DNA of 64,000 nt from Microbacterium sp. BR1 (GCF_002812725.1 NZ_NMUN01000004.1:434001-498000); one strand, 5' to 3'; counted from the first letter of the stretch, positions 39,359 to 48,522 are shown. Numbers and translations are program-made. Notes: generated from the sequence alone by a model not told the origin.

Positions 39359-40224
39359 GCGCAGCCCCGGCGACATTCGGCGACCGCGTGCGCGCGTCGT
39401 TCGGCGTGCACGGACGCCTGTGCGTCGGAATCGACCCGCACGAGCGGCTGCTCACGGACTGGGGACTGGATGTCTCGGCCGAGGGTGTGCGGACGTTCGG
39501 TCTGCGTGTGGTCGAGGCGGCGCGTGGCCGCTGCGGAATCGTCAAGCCCCAGGTCTCGTTCTTCGAGCGCTTCGGTTCGGCCGGCTTCGCCGCGCTCGAG
39601 GAGGTCATGGCTGCCGCGAGAGAGGCCGACCTGCTCGTGATCGCGGACGCCAAGCGCGGCGACATCGGCTCGACCATGGACGCCTATGCTCGCGCCTGGC
39701 TGTCACCCGGCTCGCCCCTCGAGGCGGATGCCGTGACACTCAGCCCCTACCTCGGCGTCGGCGCGCTCGAAGACACGCTGCGCTACGCCGTCTCGCACGG
39801 CAAGGGGGCATTCGTGCTCGCGGCCACGAGCAACCCCGAGGCATCCGGTCTGCAAAGCGCTCGGTTGGCGGAGGATACGAGTGGGCAGACCGTTGCGGGT
39901 GCCGTCGCGGACGACGTGGCGGCCTTCAACGCCGCGATGACACCGGCCGGCTCGTGGGGCAGCATCGGTCTGGTGATCGGCGCCACGGTGGCCCTCGCCG
40001 AGCGCGGTATTCCCGACGGCCTCGAGCCGGTCGCGCCGATTCTGGCGCCCGGGTTCGGGCATCAGGGCGCACGGTCGGAGGATCGTGAGACGATCTTCGG
40101 GCGCCTGGCTCCGGCGGTGATCGTGGCCGAGAGCCGCAGCATTCTGACAGCGGGACCCGAACGCGCGGATCTGGCGCGGGCGATAGACGACAGACGACGC
40201 ACGGAGGAGATGATCGGTGACTGA
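39355..40224 (+). CDS. pyrF: orotidine 5'-phosphate decarboxylase, type 2
   Basis: PyrF decarboxylates OMP to UMP. The 289-residue protein is the longer type 2 (actinobacterial) form. It has the catalytic [11 protein letters not shown] motif and the N-terminal [14 protein letters not shown] 39355 overlaps carB. Its end overlaps the gmk fusion gene by 8 bp. Orotate steps pyrD and pyrE are not in the window. Confidence 0.95.
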
Positions 40225-41170
40225 CGCGCCGGCAGGGGACGATCGACGCCCGGGTGAGCAAGCGGCGGTCGAACGACGCGGCGGAACACCGCCCGAGGTG
40301 GACCGCGCCGCGGCATCTCGACGCGCGATCGCGGCACGACGCGAGCGCGCCGCACTCAAGCGTGACGTGACCACCCGCGTCATCACACCGCAGGAGCTGC
40401 TGCGGCGCGCGTGGGCCGCACCCGAATCGGCCGCTGCCGCGATGCGCGCCCCGGACTTCCTGACGTCGATCCCCGCCATCGGCGAGGGAAAGCGCGACCG
40501 CATCCTGGCGCAGCTCAGCATTTCGCCGGTCAAGCGACTCGGCGGCCTGGGTACCCGGCAACGCAAGGATCTGAGCGCCTTCCTCGACGAGCGGCTCCCC
40601 GAGCCCGAACCGCGTCCGGGCCGCAGCCGGCTCATCGTGCTGGCGGGACCGACCGCCGTCGGCAAGGGCACGGTCGCCGCGCACATCCAAGAGCACCACC
40701 CCGAGATCCTGCTGTCCGTTTCGGCGACCACCCGTCCGCCGCGACCGGGCGAGGAGGATGGTCGCCACTATTTCTTCGTCGACGACGCGGAGTTCGATCG
40801 GATGGTCGACGCCGGTGAACTGCTCGAGCACGCCACCGTGCACAACCAGTACCGCTACGGCACGCCGCGTGAGCCGATCGAGCGAGCGCTGAACGAGGGC
40901 CGGACGGTGTTGCTCGAGATCGACCTGCAGGGTGCGCGGCAGGTGCGCCGCAGCATGCCCGACGCGATGCTGGTTTTCCTCCTGCCGCCGAGCTGGGACG
41001 AACTCGTGAACCGTCTGGTGGGTCGCGGGACCGAGAACGCCGAAGAGCGCGCGCGCCGCCTGAAGACGGCGAAGCGGGAACTCGCGGCACAACCCGAATT
41101 CGACTACCTGGTCGTCAACGAGGACGTCGCCACGGCGGCCGATGAGGTCGCGGCGCTCGCACAGGCCTGA
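40217..41170 (+). CDS. gmk: fusion of actinobacterial integration host factor domain and guanylate kinase
   Basis: The 317-residue protein is much longer than a normal guanylate kinase (about 200). Residues 34-125 match the actinobacterial integration host factor: a basic helical start ([18 protein letters not shown]), then [19 protein letters not shown] and [13 protein letters not shown], the helix-two-turn-helix DNA-binding region. The kinase follows with P-loop GPTAVGKGT at 144-152, [20 protein letters not shown] and the [10 protein letters not shown] segment. In Mycobacterium the same two proteins are separate adjacent genes. The GTG start overlaps pyrF by 8 bp. An internal start yielding free kinase is possible but not evident. 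Confidence 0.92.
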   Translation: MTDAPAGDDRRPGEQAAVERRGGTPPEVDRAAASRRAIAARRERAALKRDVTTRVITPQELLRRAWAAPESAAAAMRAPDFLTSIPAIGEGKRDRILAQLSISPVKRLGGLGTRQRKDLSAFLDERLPEPEPRPGRSRLIVLAGPTAVGKGTVAAHIQEHHPEILLSVSATTRPPRPGEEDGRHYFFVDDAEFDRMVDAGELLEHATVHNQYRYGTPREPIERALNEGRTVLLEIDLQGARQVRRSMPDAMLVFLLPPSWDELVNRLVGRGTENAEERARRLKTAKRELAAQPEFDYLVVNEDVATAADEVAALAQA

Positions 41171-41271
41171 TCCGGCCGAGATCCTGGCCCGATATAGCAC
41201 GCAGGGGCGTTCGATTTCGGAAAGTTACGACCGGATGTGCCCTTTGTTGCGCGGTCGTCCACGATGATGAC

Positions 41272-42141
41272 GTGCCCGCAACCGTCCTCGACCTCGCTGC
41301 AGCGCGCCTTCCCGAAACCGCCCCGCGGGCGGAAGGCGTGCAGCTCGAGGGCGTGTCCCGTACGTTCCCCACGACACGCGGCTCGCGCGAGGTGCTGCGC
41401 AACGTAGATCTCGACGTACGGCACGGCGAGATCGTCGCGATCGTGGGTCCCTCCGGCTGCGGCAAGTCGACCCTGCTCCGTATGCTCGGCGGCCTGGATG
41501 CCCCCACGAGCGGTTCGATCCGCGTCGGCGGCGCTCCGGTGACCGACACGGATGCGCGTACCGCCGTCGCCTTCCAGGAACCGCGGCTGCTCGCCTGGCG
41601 AACACTCGCCCAGAACGTGCAGCTGGGGCTGCCGCGCGGGACCCGCCGCAGCGCCCGCGCGGGCGCCGATCGGGTGCGCCAACTGCTGGACCTGGTCGGT
41701 CTTGCGCACGCCGCGGATCAGAAGCCCCGCGAGGTCTCGGGCGGGATGGCCCAGCGCGCCTCGCTCGCGCGCGCGCTCGCACGCAACCCCGAGGTCCTCC
41801 TCCTGGATGAGCCCTTCGGCGCTCTCGACGCACTGACCCGGCTGCGCATGCAGGACCTGCTGCTCGACATCCACGCGGCTCAACCGACGACCGTCGTCCT
41901 CGTGACGCACGACGTGGAAGAGGCCCTGTTCCTCGCCGATCGCGTCCTGCTTCTGCGTTCCCTCGACGCGACATCGGACACTGCCGCATCCGCCGGTTCG
42001 ATCGCCCGAACAATCGATGTCCCGGGGGAGCGCCCCCGCGACCGCGCCGACCGTGCGCTCACAGAGTTGCGCGCCGAACTCCTCCAGGGGCTCGGCGTCG
42101 ACACCCACCACCACAACAACCCCTCCGAGGAGACCCGATGA
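41272..42141 (+). CDS. ssuB: ABC transporter ATP-binding protein, sulfonate/nitrate type (SsuB-like)
   Basis: This ATPase would power uptake of an alkanesulfonate or similar anion. The 289-residue protein has Walker A at 59-66 (GPSGCGKS), the signature VSGGMAQRASLARAL, Walker B LLLDEPFGALDAL and the H-loop in VTHDVEEA, all typical of the SsuB/TauB group. GTG 41272 lacks a clear ribosome binding site; the preceding 100 bp contain no strong promoter match. It overlaps the binding-protein gene by 4 bp. The exact substrate is inferred from the downstream sulfur gene. Confidence 0.85.
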   Translation: MPATVLDLAAARLPETAPRAEGVQLEGVSRTFPTTRGSREVLRNVDLDVRHGEIVAIVGPSGCGKSTLLRMLGGLDAPTSGSIRVGGAPVTDTDARTAVAFQEPRLLAWRTLAQNVQLGLPRGTRRSARAGADRVRQLLDLVGLAHAADQKPREVSGGMAQRASLARALARNPEVLLLDEPFGALDALTRLRMQDLLLDIHAAQPTTVVLVTHDVEEALFLADRVLLLRSLDATSDTAASAGSIARTIDVPGERPRDRADRALTELRAELLQGLGVDTHHHNNPSEETR

Positions 42142-43175
42142 GTACCACCATCCGCCGCACCGTTCCCGCGATCATCGTGGCCGGCGCGATGATGATGCTC
42201 GCCACGGGGTGCGTCGCGGGCGAGAACGCCGCGGCCTCCGACGCGGAGGCCTCGAGCGGAACGCAGGAGTGGTCGACCGACACGCTGTCGATCGACTTCG
42301 CCACCTACAACCCGCTCAGCCTGATCATCAAGGATCAGGGCCTTCTCGAAGAAGCGCTGGGCGACAGCGTGACCGTCGAGTGGGTGCAGTCCGCCGGTTC
42401 CAACAAGGCGAACGAGTTCTTGCGCGCCGGATCGATCGACGTCGGCTCGACCGCCGGCTCGGCCGCGCTCCTGGCCCGCGCCAACGGTTCGCCCATCCAG
42501 GTCATCGACATCTATTCGCAGCCCGAATGGTCCGCGATCGTGGTCGGCGCCGACAGCGACATCACCTCGGTCGCCGATCTGAAGGGCAAGTCCGTTGCCG
42601 CGACGGCGGGCACCGACCCGTACTTCTTCCTGCTGCAGGCTCTCGAGACCGAGGGCCTCACCGTCGACGACATCGAGGTGCAGAACCTGCAGCACGCCGA
42701 CGGGCGCGCTGCGCTCGACAGCGGCTCCGTCGACGCCTGGGCGGGGCTCGACCCGATCATGGCCGCGGCCGAAGTCGAAGCCGGCGACAAGCTGATCTAT
42801 CGCAATGTCGACTTCAACTCGTACGGCTTCCTCAACGCGACCGAGGAGTTCATCACGGATCACGCCGACGTCGCACAGGTCGTCGTCGATGCCTACGAAG
42901 AGGCGCGCGCATGGGCGCTCGAGAACCCGGACGAGACGGCTGCACTGCTGGCCGAGGTTGCGGGCATCGACCCGGACGTTGCGAACACGGTCATCCAGGA
43001 ACGCTCCAACCTCGACGTCAGCGGCGTGCCCGGTAAGGCTCAGCTCGCGGTGCTCGAGGTCATCGCGCCCGTCCTCGTGGCGTCCGGCTCGGTCCAGGGC
43101 GGCGAGGCAGACGTGAACAAGGCGCTCGACACGATCATCAACGCGACGTTCGCCAAGAAGGCGACCGAGGGTTGA
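42138..43175 (+). CDS. ssuA: ABC transporter substrate-binding lipoprotein (SsuA-like)
   Basis: The 345-residue product starts with a lipoprotein signal peptide whose lipobox LATGC puts the lipidated cysteine at residue 25, followed by a Ser/Ala/Glu linker. The mature part is an NMT1/SsuA-type solute-binding domain (LIIKDQGLLEE, then GSIDVGSTAGSAALLARANG and VADLKGKSVAAT). It would deliver a sulfonate-type ligand to the permease. The start and stop overlap the neighbours (ATGA and TGATG). Confidence 0.85.
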   Translation: MSTTIRRTVPAIIVAGAMMMLATGCVAGENAAASDAEASSGTQEWSTDTLSIDFATYNPLSLIIKDQGLLEEALGDSVTVEWVQSAGSNKANEFLRAGSIDVGSTAGSAALLARANGSPIQVIDIYSQPEWSAIVVGADSDITSVADLKGKSVAATAGTDPYFFLLQALETEGLTVDDIEVQNLQHADGRAALDSGSVDAWAGLDPIMAAAEVEAGDKLIYRNVDFNSYGFLNATEEFITDHADVAQVVVDAYEEARAWALENPDETAALLAEVAGIDPDVANTVIQERSNLDVSGVPGKAQLAVLEVIAPVLVASGSVQGGEADVNKALDTIINATFAKKATEG

Positions 43176-44005
43176 TGACCGCCACATCGACCGGTACCCC
43201 GCTGAGCCCGGACGCCGCCGTGCGCCCGGGCTCAGCGCGGCGTTCGTTCTGGGAACGTCGATCCGTCCGCATCGTCGGGGGACTGCTGGTGCCCCTCGCG
43301 ATCCTCGGCGTCTGGCAGGCCGTCACGGCGTCGGGACTCATCCCGTCCTATCGGCTGCCGCCACCCGTGACCGTTGTGCAGGCCGCGATCCAACTCGCGG
43401 ACAGTGGCGACCTGTGGATCCACATCGCGATCTCCGTCCAGCGCGTGCTGCTCGGGTTCGCCATCGGTTCGGGCATCGGACTCGCGGGTGCAGCGATCGT
43501 GGGCCTCACGCGGGCCGGAGACATCCTGCTCAGCCCGACGCTCGCGGCGATCCGCGCCGTGCCGTCCCTGGCTCTCGTACCGCTTCTGCTGCTCTGGATG
43601 GGCATCGGCGAGGACTCGAAGGTGACCCTGATCGCGATCGGCGCCTTCTTCCCCGTCTTCACCACGGTCAGCGCCGCACTGCGCCAGGTCGACCCGCAGT
43701 CGGTCGAAATGGCGCGCTCGTTCAGCCTGCGTGGCTTCGCCCTGTTCCGCACGGTGCAGCTGCCCGCCGTCGTCCCGTCGATCATGTCGGGCCTGCGACT
43801 GGCTCTCGCGCAGTCGTGGCTCTTCCTGGTCGCTGCGGAACTCATCGCCGCGTCCATGGGTCTCGGCTGGTTGCTGACGGACTCGCAGTCGACCGGCCGT
43901 GTCGACCGCATCCTGCTCGCGATCGTGTTGCTCGCCCTGCTCGGCACACTGACCAACGGCATCCTGAGCCTGGTGCAGAAGTATCTGCTCCGCCGGTGGA
44001 TCTGA
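43175..44005 (+). CDS. ssuC: ABC transporter permease (SsuC-like)
   Basis: The 276-residue integral membrane protein has six or so helices and the EAA-type loop (EMARSFSLRGFALFRTVQLPAVVPSIMSG) that contacts the ATPase, characteristic of SsuC/TauC permeases. The ATG at 43175 overlaps the previous stop; the in-frame TTG one codon earlier is less likely. The acetyl-CoA synthetase gene begins 1 bp after the stop, so transporter and metabolic genes form one operon. Confidence 0.87.
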   Translation: MTATSTGTPLSPDAAVRPGSARRSFWERRSVRIVGGLLVPLAILGVWQAVTASGLIPSYRLPPPVTVVQAAIQLADSGDLWIHIAISVQRVLLGFAIGSGIGLAGAAIVGLTRAGDILLSPTLAAIRAVPSLALVPLLLLWMGIGEDSKVTLIAIGAFFPVFTTVSAALRQVDPQSVEMARSFSLRGFALFRTVQLPAVVPSIMSGLRLALAQSWLFLVAAELIAASMGLGWLLTDSQSTGRVDRILLAIVLLALLGTLTNGILSLVQKYLLRRWI

Positions 44006-44006
44006 C

Positions 44007-46040
44007 GTGAGCGCACCGCTTTCCGCCGACGCGGCGGTCATCTCTGAGGCACGTCTGATCGAGGCGCGCGAGTATCCGCCGCCCGCGGCCTTCGCGGCGC
44101 AGGCGAATGTGACCGCGGCCGCCTACGCGGATGCCGCGGCGGATCCGCTCGCCTTCTGGGAACGGGCCGCCGAGCGCCTCGAATGGTCCGAGCCCTGGCA
44201 GAGCGTGCTCGACTGGCAGCCGCCGGTGCCGGATGCCTCGGGGGAGCTGTCGGTTCCGAGTGCGAGCTGGTTCGTCGGAGGGCGCCTCAACGTGGCCCAC
44301 AACTGCGTCGACCGGCATGTCGCGGCCGGGCGCGGGAGCAAGGTCGCGCTGCACTTCGAGGGCGAACCGGGCGATCACGTCACCGTGACGTACGCGGACC
44401 TCCAGCGCCGCGTCTCGCGGGCGGCGAACGCGCTGCTGGGGCTCGGTATCGAACCCGGCGACCGTGTCGTGGTATACCTGCCCGTGCTCGTCGAGACGGT
44501 GGTCATCGCCCTCGCGTGCGCCCGGATCGGTGCCGTGCACTCGCTCGTGTTCGGCGGATTCTCGGCCGAGGCCGTGCGATTCCGCGTGCAGGACACGGGC
44601 GCGAAGCTGCTCGTCACGAGCGACGGTCAGTTCCGGCGCGGGACGGCCGTCGCGGTCAAGTCCGCCGCCGACGAGGCCGTCCAGGGACTCGACCACGTCG
44701 AGCGCGTCCTCGTCGTCCGGCGCACGGGCCAGGACGTGCCGTGGACGGAGGGTCGCGACGTGTGGTGGCACGACGTCGTCGACGCCGCTTCCGACCAGCA
44801 CGAACCGCAGGCGTTCGAGTCCGAGCATCCGCTGTTCATCATCTACACGTCGGGAACGACCGGGAAGCCCAAGGGACTGGTGCACACGAGCGGCGGCTAT
44901 CTGACGCACGCCAGCTGGGCGCACTGGGCGCACTTCGATGCGAAACCCGACGATGTCCACTGGTGTACGGCCGACCTCGCGTGGGTGACGGCGCACACGT
45001 ACGAGATCTACGGGCCGCTCTCGAACGGGCTCACGCAAGTGATCTACGAGGGGACTCCGGACACCCCGGATCGCGAACGGCACCTCGAGATCATCGAGCG
45101 GTACGGCGTGACGGTGTACTACACGTCGCCGACCCTGATCCGCACCTTCATGACGTGGTTCGGCGAGTCGCTGCCGGGCGGACACGACCTGTCGACGCTG
45201 CGCCTGCTCGGTACGGTCGGCGAAGCGATCAACCCCGCGGCGTGGGTGTGGTTCCGCGAGACGTTCGGTCGCGGCGAGCTGCCGATCGTCGACACGTGGT
45301 GGCAGTCCGAGACGGGCGCCGCCATGATCGCGCCCCTGCCCGGCGTCACGACGCTCAAGCCGGGCTCGGCATCCATCGGGCTCCCCGGCATCGATGTCGG
45401 CGTCGTAGACGAGGACGGCCGTCCCGTCGAGGCGGGCCGGTCGGGCACCCTCGTGGTGCGGCGGCCGTGGCCGGGCATGGCACGCACCGTCTGGGGGAAC
45501 CCGACGCGCTATCGGGACTCGTACTGGTCGCAGTTCGCGGGTCGGGGCGCGTACGGCGGGTTCTACGTCGCCGGAGACGGGGCGACGGTGGATGCGGACG
45601 GCTACATCTGGATCCTCGGGCGCCTGGACGACGTGCTCAACGTCTCGGGCCACCGCATGTCGACGATCGAGATCGAGTCCGCCCTCGTCTCGCACGACAC
45701 CGTGGGTGAGGCGGGTGTGGCAGCCGTCCCCGATCCGGTCACGGGTCACGCGGTCGCGGCGTTCGTCGTCGTATCCGGCGCGGGCGATCTGTCCGCCGCG
45801 GACCTCCGAGCTCACGTTGCGCGTGAGATCGGCCCGATCGCCAAACCCAAACACCTGCTCGTCGTGCCCGAGCTGCCGAAGACGCGGTCGGGCAAGATCC
45901 TGCGCCGCCTGCTGGCGCAGCTGTGGGAGGCTGAGCAGGATCGCCGCGCGGGGCGCCCATCCGCCGCCCTCGGCGACACCACGTCGTTGCAGAACCCCTG
46001 GGCCGTCGACGACATCGCGGCCGCACTCACCTCCGCGTGA
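44007..46040 (+). CDS. acs: acetyl-CoA synthetase (AMP-forming) or close acyl-CoA synthetase
   Basis: The 677-residue protein belongs to the ANL superfamily in the acetyl/propionyl-CoA synthetase branch. It has an N-terminal ACAS segment (DPLAFWERAAERLEW), the ATP motif YTSGTTGKPKG, DTWWQSETG and the C-terminal GRLDDVLNVSGHRMSTIEIE, with the acylation-sensitive lysine in KTRSGKILRR. It would activate acetate (or a short acid). Its location between a sulfonate transporter and O-acetylhomoserine sulfhydrylase is unusual. Acetyl-CoA feeds O-acetylhomoserine synthesis, but that link is inference. Preferred substrate cannot be read from the sequence. Confidence 0.85.
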   Translation: MSAPLSADAAVISEARLIEAREYPPPAAFAAQANVTAAAYADAAADPLAFWERAAERLEWSEPWQSVLDWQPPVPDASGELSVPSASWFVGGRLNVAHNCVDRHVAAGRGSKVALHFEGEPGDHVTVTYADLQRRVSRAANALLGLGIEPGDRVVVYLPVLVETVVIALACARIGAVHSLVFGGFSAEAVRFRVQDTGAKLLVTSDGQFRRGTAVAVKSAADEAVQGLDHVERVLVVRRTGQDVPWTEGRDVWWHDVVDAASDQHEPQAFESEHPLFIIYTSGTTGKPKGLVHTSGGYLTHASWAHWAHFDAKPDDVHWCTADLAWVTAHTYEIYGPLSNGLTQVIYEGTPDTPDRERHLEIIERYGVTVYYTSPTLIRTFMTWFGESLPGGHDLSTLRLLGTVGEAINPAAWVWFRETFGRGELPIVDTWWQSETGAAMIAPLPGVTTLKPGSASIGLPGIDVGVVDEDGRPVEAGRSGTLVVRRPWPGMARTVWGNPTRYRDSYWSQFAGRGAYGGFYVAGDGATVDADGYIWILGRLDDVLNVSGHRMSTIEIESALVSHDTVGEAGVAAVPDPVTGHAVAAFVVVSGAGDLSAADLRAHVAREIGPIAKPKHLLVVPELPKTRSGKILRRLLAQLWEAEQDRRAGRPSAALGDTTSLQNPWAVDDIAAALTSA

Positions 46041-46104
46041 GCCGCACGGAACAGAGCACAGCCCTGAGCCGCACCGTAAACACAGCCCTGAGCCCCACCG
46101 TAGC
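46037..46104. repeat. 24-bp tandem repeat upstream of the sulfhydrylase gene
   Basis: Two adjacent 24-bp units (46057-46080 and 46081-46104) share CACAGCCCTGAGCC(G/C)CACCGTA, and a degenerate partial unit (GTGAGCCGCACGGAACAGAG) precedes them, overlapping the acs stop. The array ends 12 bp before the next ATG. It occupies most of the 76-bp gap, so it probably arose by local duplication and may alter the promoter or leader of the sulfhydrylase gene. Confidence 0.7.
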
Positions 46105-46116
46105 TAGAGAGAAGAC

Positions 46117-47454
46117 ATGACCGAAGATCACCGGTTCGGATTCCGGACGCGCGCCCTGCACGCGGGCGCGACCCCGGATGCCTCGACGGGAGCCCGCGCG
46201 GTCCCGATCTACCAGACCTCGTCGTTCGTCTTCGATGACGCGACGGATGCCGCGAACCTGTTCGCCCTGCAGAAGTACGGCAACATCTACTCGCGCATCG
46301 GCAACCCGACCGTCGCGGCCCTCGAAGAGCGACTCGCATCGCTCGAGGGCGGCATCGGCGCGGTGGCCACGGCATCCGGCATGAGTGCGGAGTTCATCAC
46401 CTTCGCCGCACTGGTCGGTCACGGCGACCACGTCGTGGCATCGGGCCAGCTGTACGGCGGCACGGTCACGCAGCTCGACGTGACCCTGCGCCGCTTCGGC
46501 GTCGAGACGACGTTCGTGCCCTCGAGCGATCCGGCCGACTACGCCGCCGCGATCCGGCCCGAGACGAAGGTGCTCTACGTCGAGACGATCGGCAACCCCT
46601 CCGGCGAGATCGCCGACATCGAAGGGCTCGCCGAGGTCGCCCACGCGGCGGGCATCCCGCTCGTGGTCGACTCGACCCTCGCGACTCCGTACCTCGCGCG
46701 TCCGCTCGAACACGGCGCCGACATCGTGATCCACTCCGTCACGAAGTTTCTCGGCGGACACGGCACGACCCTCGGCGGCGTCGTCATCGAGAAGGGCACG
46801 TTCGACTGGGGCAACGGCAAATTCCCGCAGATGACCGAGCCCGTCGCGTCCTACGGCGGCATCAGCTGGTGGGACAACTTCGGCGAGTACGGATTCCTCA
46901 CCAAGCTGCGCTCCGAGCAGCTCCGCGACATCGGCCCGGCGCTCAGCCCGCACTCCGCCTTCCTGTTGCTGCAGGGCGTCGAGACCCTGCCGCAGCGCAT
47001 CGACGCGCACCTCGCCAACGCCCGCATCGTCGCCGAGTGGCTCGACACCGACCCCCGCGTCTCGTTCGTGACGTGGGCGGGACTCGACGAGCACCCCCAT
47101 CGCGAACGCGCGGCCAAGTACCTGCCGCTCGGGCCGGGGTCGGTCTTCGCGTTCGGCGTGCGGCCGTCGGGCGAGTTCGCCACGGAGGAAGAGCGGCTCG
47201 TCGCCGCGCGAGGAGCGGGGGAGGCCGTCATCGAGGCTCTGCGCCTGGCCTCCCACCTCGCCAACATCGGGGATGCGCGCACACTCGTCATCCATCCCGC
47301 ATCCACCACCCACCAGCAGCTGAGCTCGGCGCAGCTCGTCGCCGCGGGCGTGCCCGCGGATCTGATCCGCATCTCGGTCGGACTCGAAGACCCGGAAGAC
47401 ATCCTGTGGGATCTGGATCAGGCCCTCGCGGCCGCGACGGGGGTGCAGCGATGA
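46117..47454 (+). CDS. metY: O-acetylhomoserine aminocarboxypropyltransferase (sulfhydrylase)
   Basis: MetY makes homocysteine (or methionine) from O-acetylhomoserine and sulfide (or methanethiol), a PLP-dependent step. The 445-residue protein has the family start (FGFRTRALHAG), the PLP lysine K210 in SVTKFLGGHG, YSRIGNPT and the C-terminal LVIHPASTTHQQL and SVGLEDPEDIL. An AGAGAGAAG precedes the ATG. The stop overlaps the CoA-binding protein gene (ATGA). The upstream sulfonate transporter suggests a sulfur-assimilation operon. Confidence 0.94.
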   Translation: MTEDHRFGFRTRALHAGATPDASTGARAVPIYQTSSFVFDDATDAANLFALQKYGNIYSRIGNPTVAALEERLASLEGGIGAVATASGMSAEFITFAALVGHGDHVVASGQLYGGTVTQLDVTLRRFGVETTFVPSSDPADYAAAIRPETKVLYVETIGNPSGEIADIEGLAEVAHAAGIPLVVDSTLATPYLARPLEHGADIVIHSVTKFLGGHGTTLGGVVIEKGTFDWGNGKFPQMTEPVASYGGISWWDNFGEYGFLTKLRSEQLRDIGPALSPHSAFLLLQGVETLPQRIDAHLANARIVAEWLDTDPRVSFVTWAGLDEHPHRERAAKYLPLGPGSVFAFGVRPSGEFATEEERLVAARGAGEAVIEALRLASHLANIGDARTLVIHPASTTHQQLSSAQLVAAGVPADLIRISVGLEDPEDILWDLDQALAAATGVQR

Positions 47455-48050
47455 GCGCGTCATGCGAACTTCCGCAGCGACCGGCTGTCACCGAGCCCGC
47501 GGTTCCCGCCGTCGAGACCGGCGCCGCGTGCGCGCTTCCCGGCTCGGTCGTCGCGGGAGCCCCCGAGCGGACCTGGGCGGCACCGGGTGCACAGGACCGG
47601 TACGAAATCCTGCGCACGGCGAAGTCGATCGCGATCGTCGGCGCGTCCGACAATCCCGCGCGCGCGAGCTACTTCGTCGCGACGTACCTCCTCGGCAGCT
47701 CGCCCTACGACGTGTACTTCGTCAATCCGCGCGCCACGAGCATCCTCGGACGTCCCGTGTACGCGTCGCTCGCCGATCTGCCCGTCGTACCCGACATCGT
47801 CGACGTCTTCCGTCGACACGACGACCTGCCGGGCGTCGCACAGGAGGCGGTGGATGTCGGAGCCGCCGCGCTCTGGCTCCAGCTCGGCTCATGGAACGAG
47901 CATGCCGCGGCGATCGCGGAGGCCGCGGGCCTCTCGGTCGTGATGGATCGTTGCATCAAGATCGAGCACGCGCGTTTTCACGGTGGGCTCCACCTCGCGG
48001 GGTTCGACACCGGGGTGATCAGCTCGAAACGGCAGCTGCGGTCGCGCTGA
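47451..48050 (+). CDS. CoA-binding domain protein (YccU-like)
   Basis: The 199-residue protein has a non-conserved N-terminus of about 50 residues and then a CoA-binding Rossmann domain (SIAIVGASDNPARASYFVA, then YFVNPRATSILGRPVYASLADLP, AALWLQLGSWNE and VVMDRCIKIEH). Stand-alone versions of this domain are commonly encoded next to O-acetylhomoserine sulfhydrylase in Actinobacteria, which suggests a link to CoA-ester metabolism or regulation in methionine synthesis. No catalytic residues can be named. It is the last gene of the cassette. Confidence 0.83.
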   Translation: MSASCELPQRPAVTEPAVPAVETGAACALPGSVVAGAPERTWAAPGAQDRYEILRTAKSIAIVGASDNPARASYFVATYLLGSSPYDVYFVNPRATSILGRPVYASLADLPVVPDIVDVFRRHDDLPGVAQEAVDVGAAALWLQLGSWNEHAAAIAEAAGLSVVMDRCIKIEHARFHGGLHLAGFDTGVISSKRQLRSR

Positions 48051-48088
48051 TCCCCGCGAGCGTGGTGCCGTCACGGATCGTGCTCGCG

Positions 48089-48094
48089 TAGAAT
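48089..48094 (+). promoter_or_regulatory. -10 element of rpoZ
   Basis: TAGAAT ends exactly 6 nt before an ATG at 48101 that is in frame with rpoZ. It would start transcription at or next to that ATG, 72 nt upstream of the canonical rpoZ start. See the rpoZ entry for the two possible starts. Confidence 0.55.
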
Positions 48095-48172
48095 GAACGG
48101 ATGCGTGCGCTCAGGCGCGTGCCGAAATCTTCCGGACCGATTGCGTCCGGGCCCCGATCGAGAGGATCCGCC

Positions 48173-48448
48173 ATGGCTGGAACGAGCGAAGGCATCATCG
48201 ACCCGTCCCTGGACGCGCTGCTGCAGAAGAAGGACGCCAACGGCGACGCGATCTCGAAGTACCAGCTCGTGATCTATGCAGCCAAGCGCGCGCGTCAGAT
48301 CAACGACTACTACTCAGACCTGCACGAGGGCAACCTGTTCGACAACGTGGGTCCGCTGGTCGACTCGTCCGTCGAGGACAAGCCGCTCACGATCGCGATG
48401 CACGAGATCAACGAAGACAAGCTGCGCCTGCGCGGCACCGAGGCGTAA
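48173..48448 (+). CDS. rpoZ: RNA polymerase omega subunit
   Basis: Omega is the small assembly subunit of RNA polymerase. The 91-residue product has the actinobacterial start ([19 protein letters not shown]) and the conserved [20 protein letters not shown] helix, ending with [22 protein letters not shown] 48173 is preferred because of an AGAGGA about 6 nt upstream and homology. An in-frame ATG at 48101 sits where transcription should start and would add 24 basic residues. In other Actinobacteria gmk precedes and coaBC follows; here neither is adjacent. Confidence 0.94.
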   Translation: MAGTSEGIIDPSLDALLQKKDANGDAISKYQLVIYAAKRARQINDYYSDLHEGNLFDNVGPLVDSSVEDKPLTIAMHEINEDKLRLRGTEA

Positions 48449-48468
48449 AGACTCCGCAGCAATCCCGG

Positions 48469-48522
48469 CCGCCCGCAGAGACCCTTCCGTCCCGGGCGGA
48501 CGCCGCCGAGCGATGTCGGCGG
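48469..48522 (+). terminator. two consecutive hairpins between rpoZ and metK
   Basis: CCGCCCG (48469-48475) pairs with CGGGCGG (48493-48499), and just downstream CCGCCGA (48503-48509) pairs with TCGGCGG (48516-48522) around a 6-nt loop. The second is compact and terminator-like, without a U-tract. A CATACT at 48530-48535 may be the metK -10 element. Confidence 0.55.
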
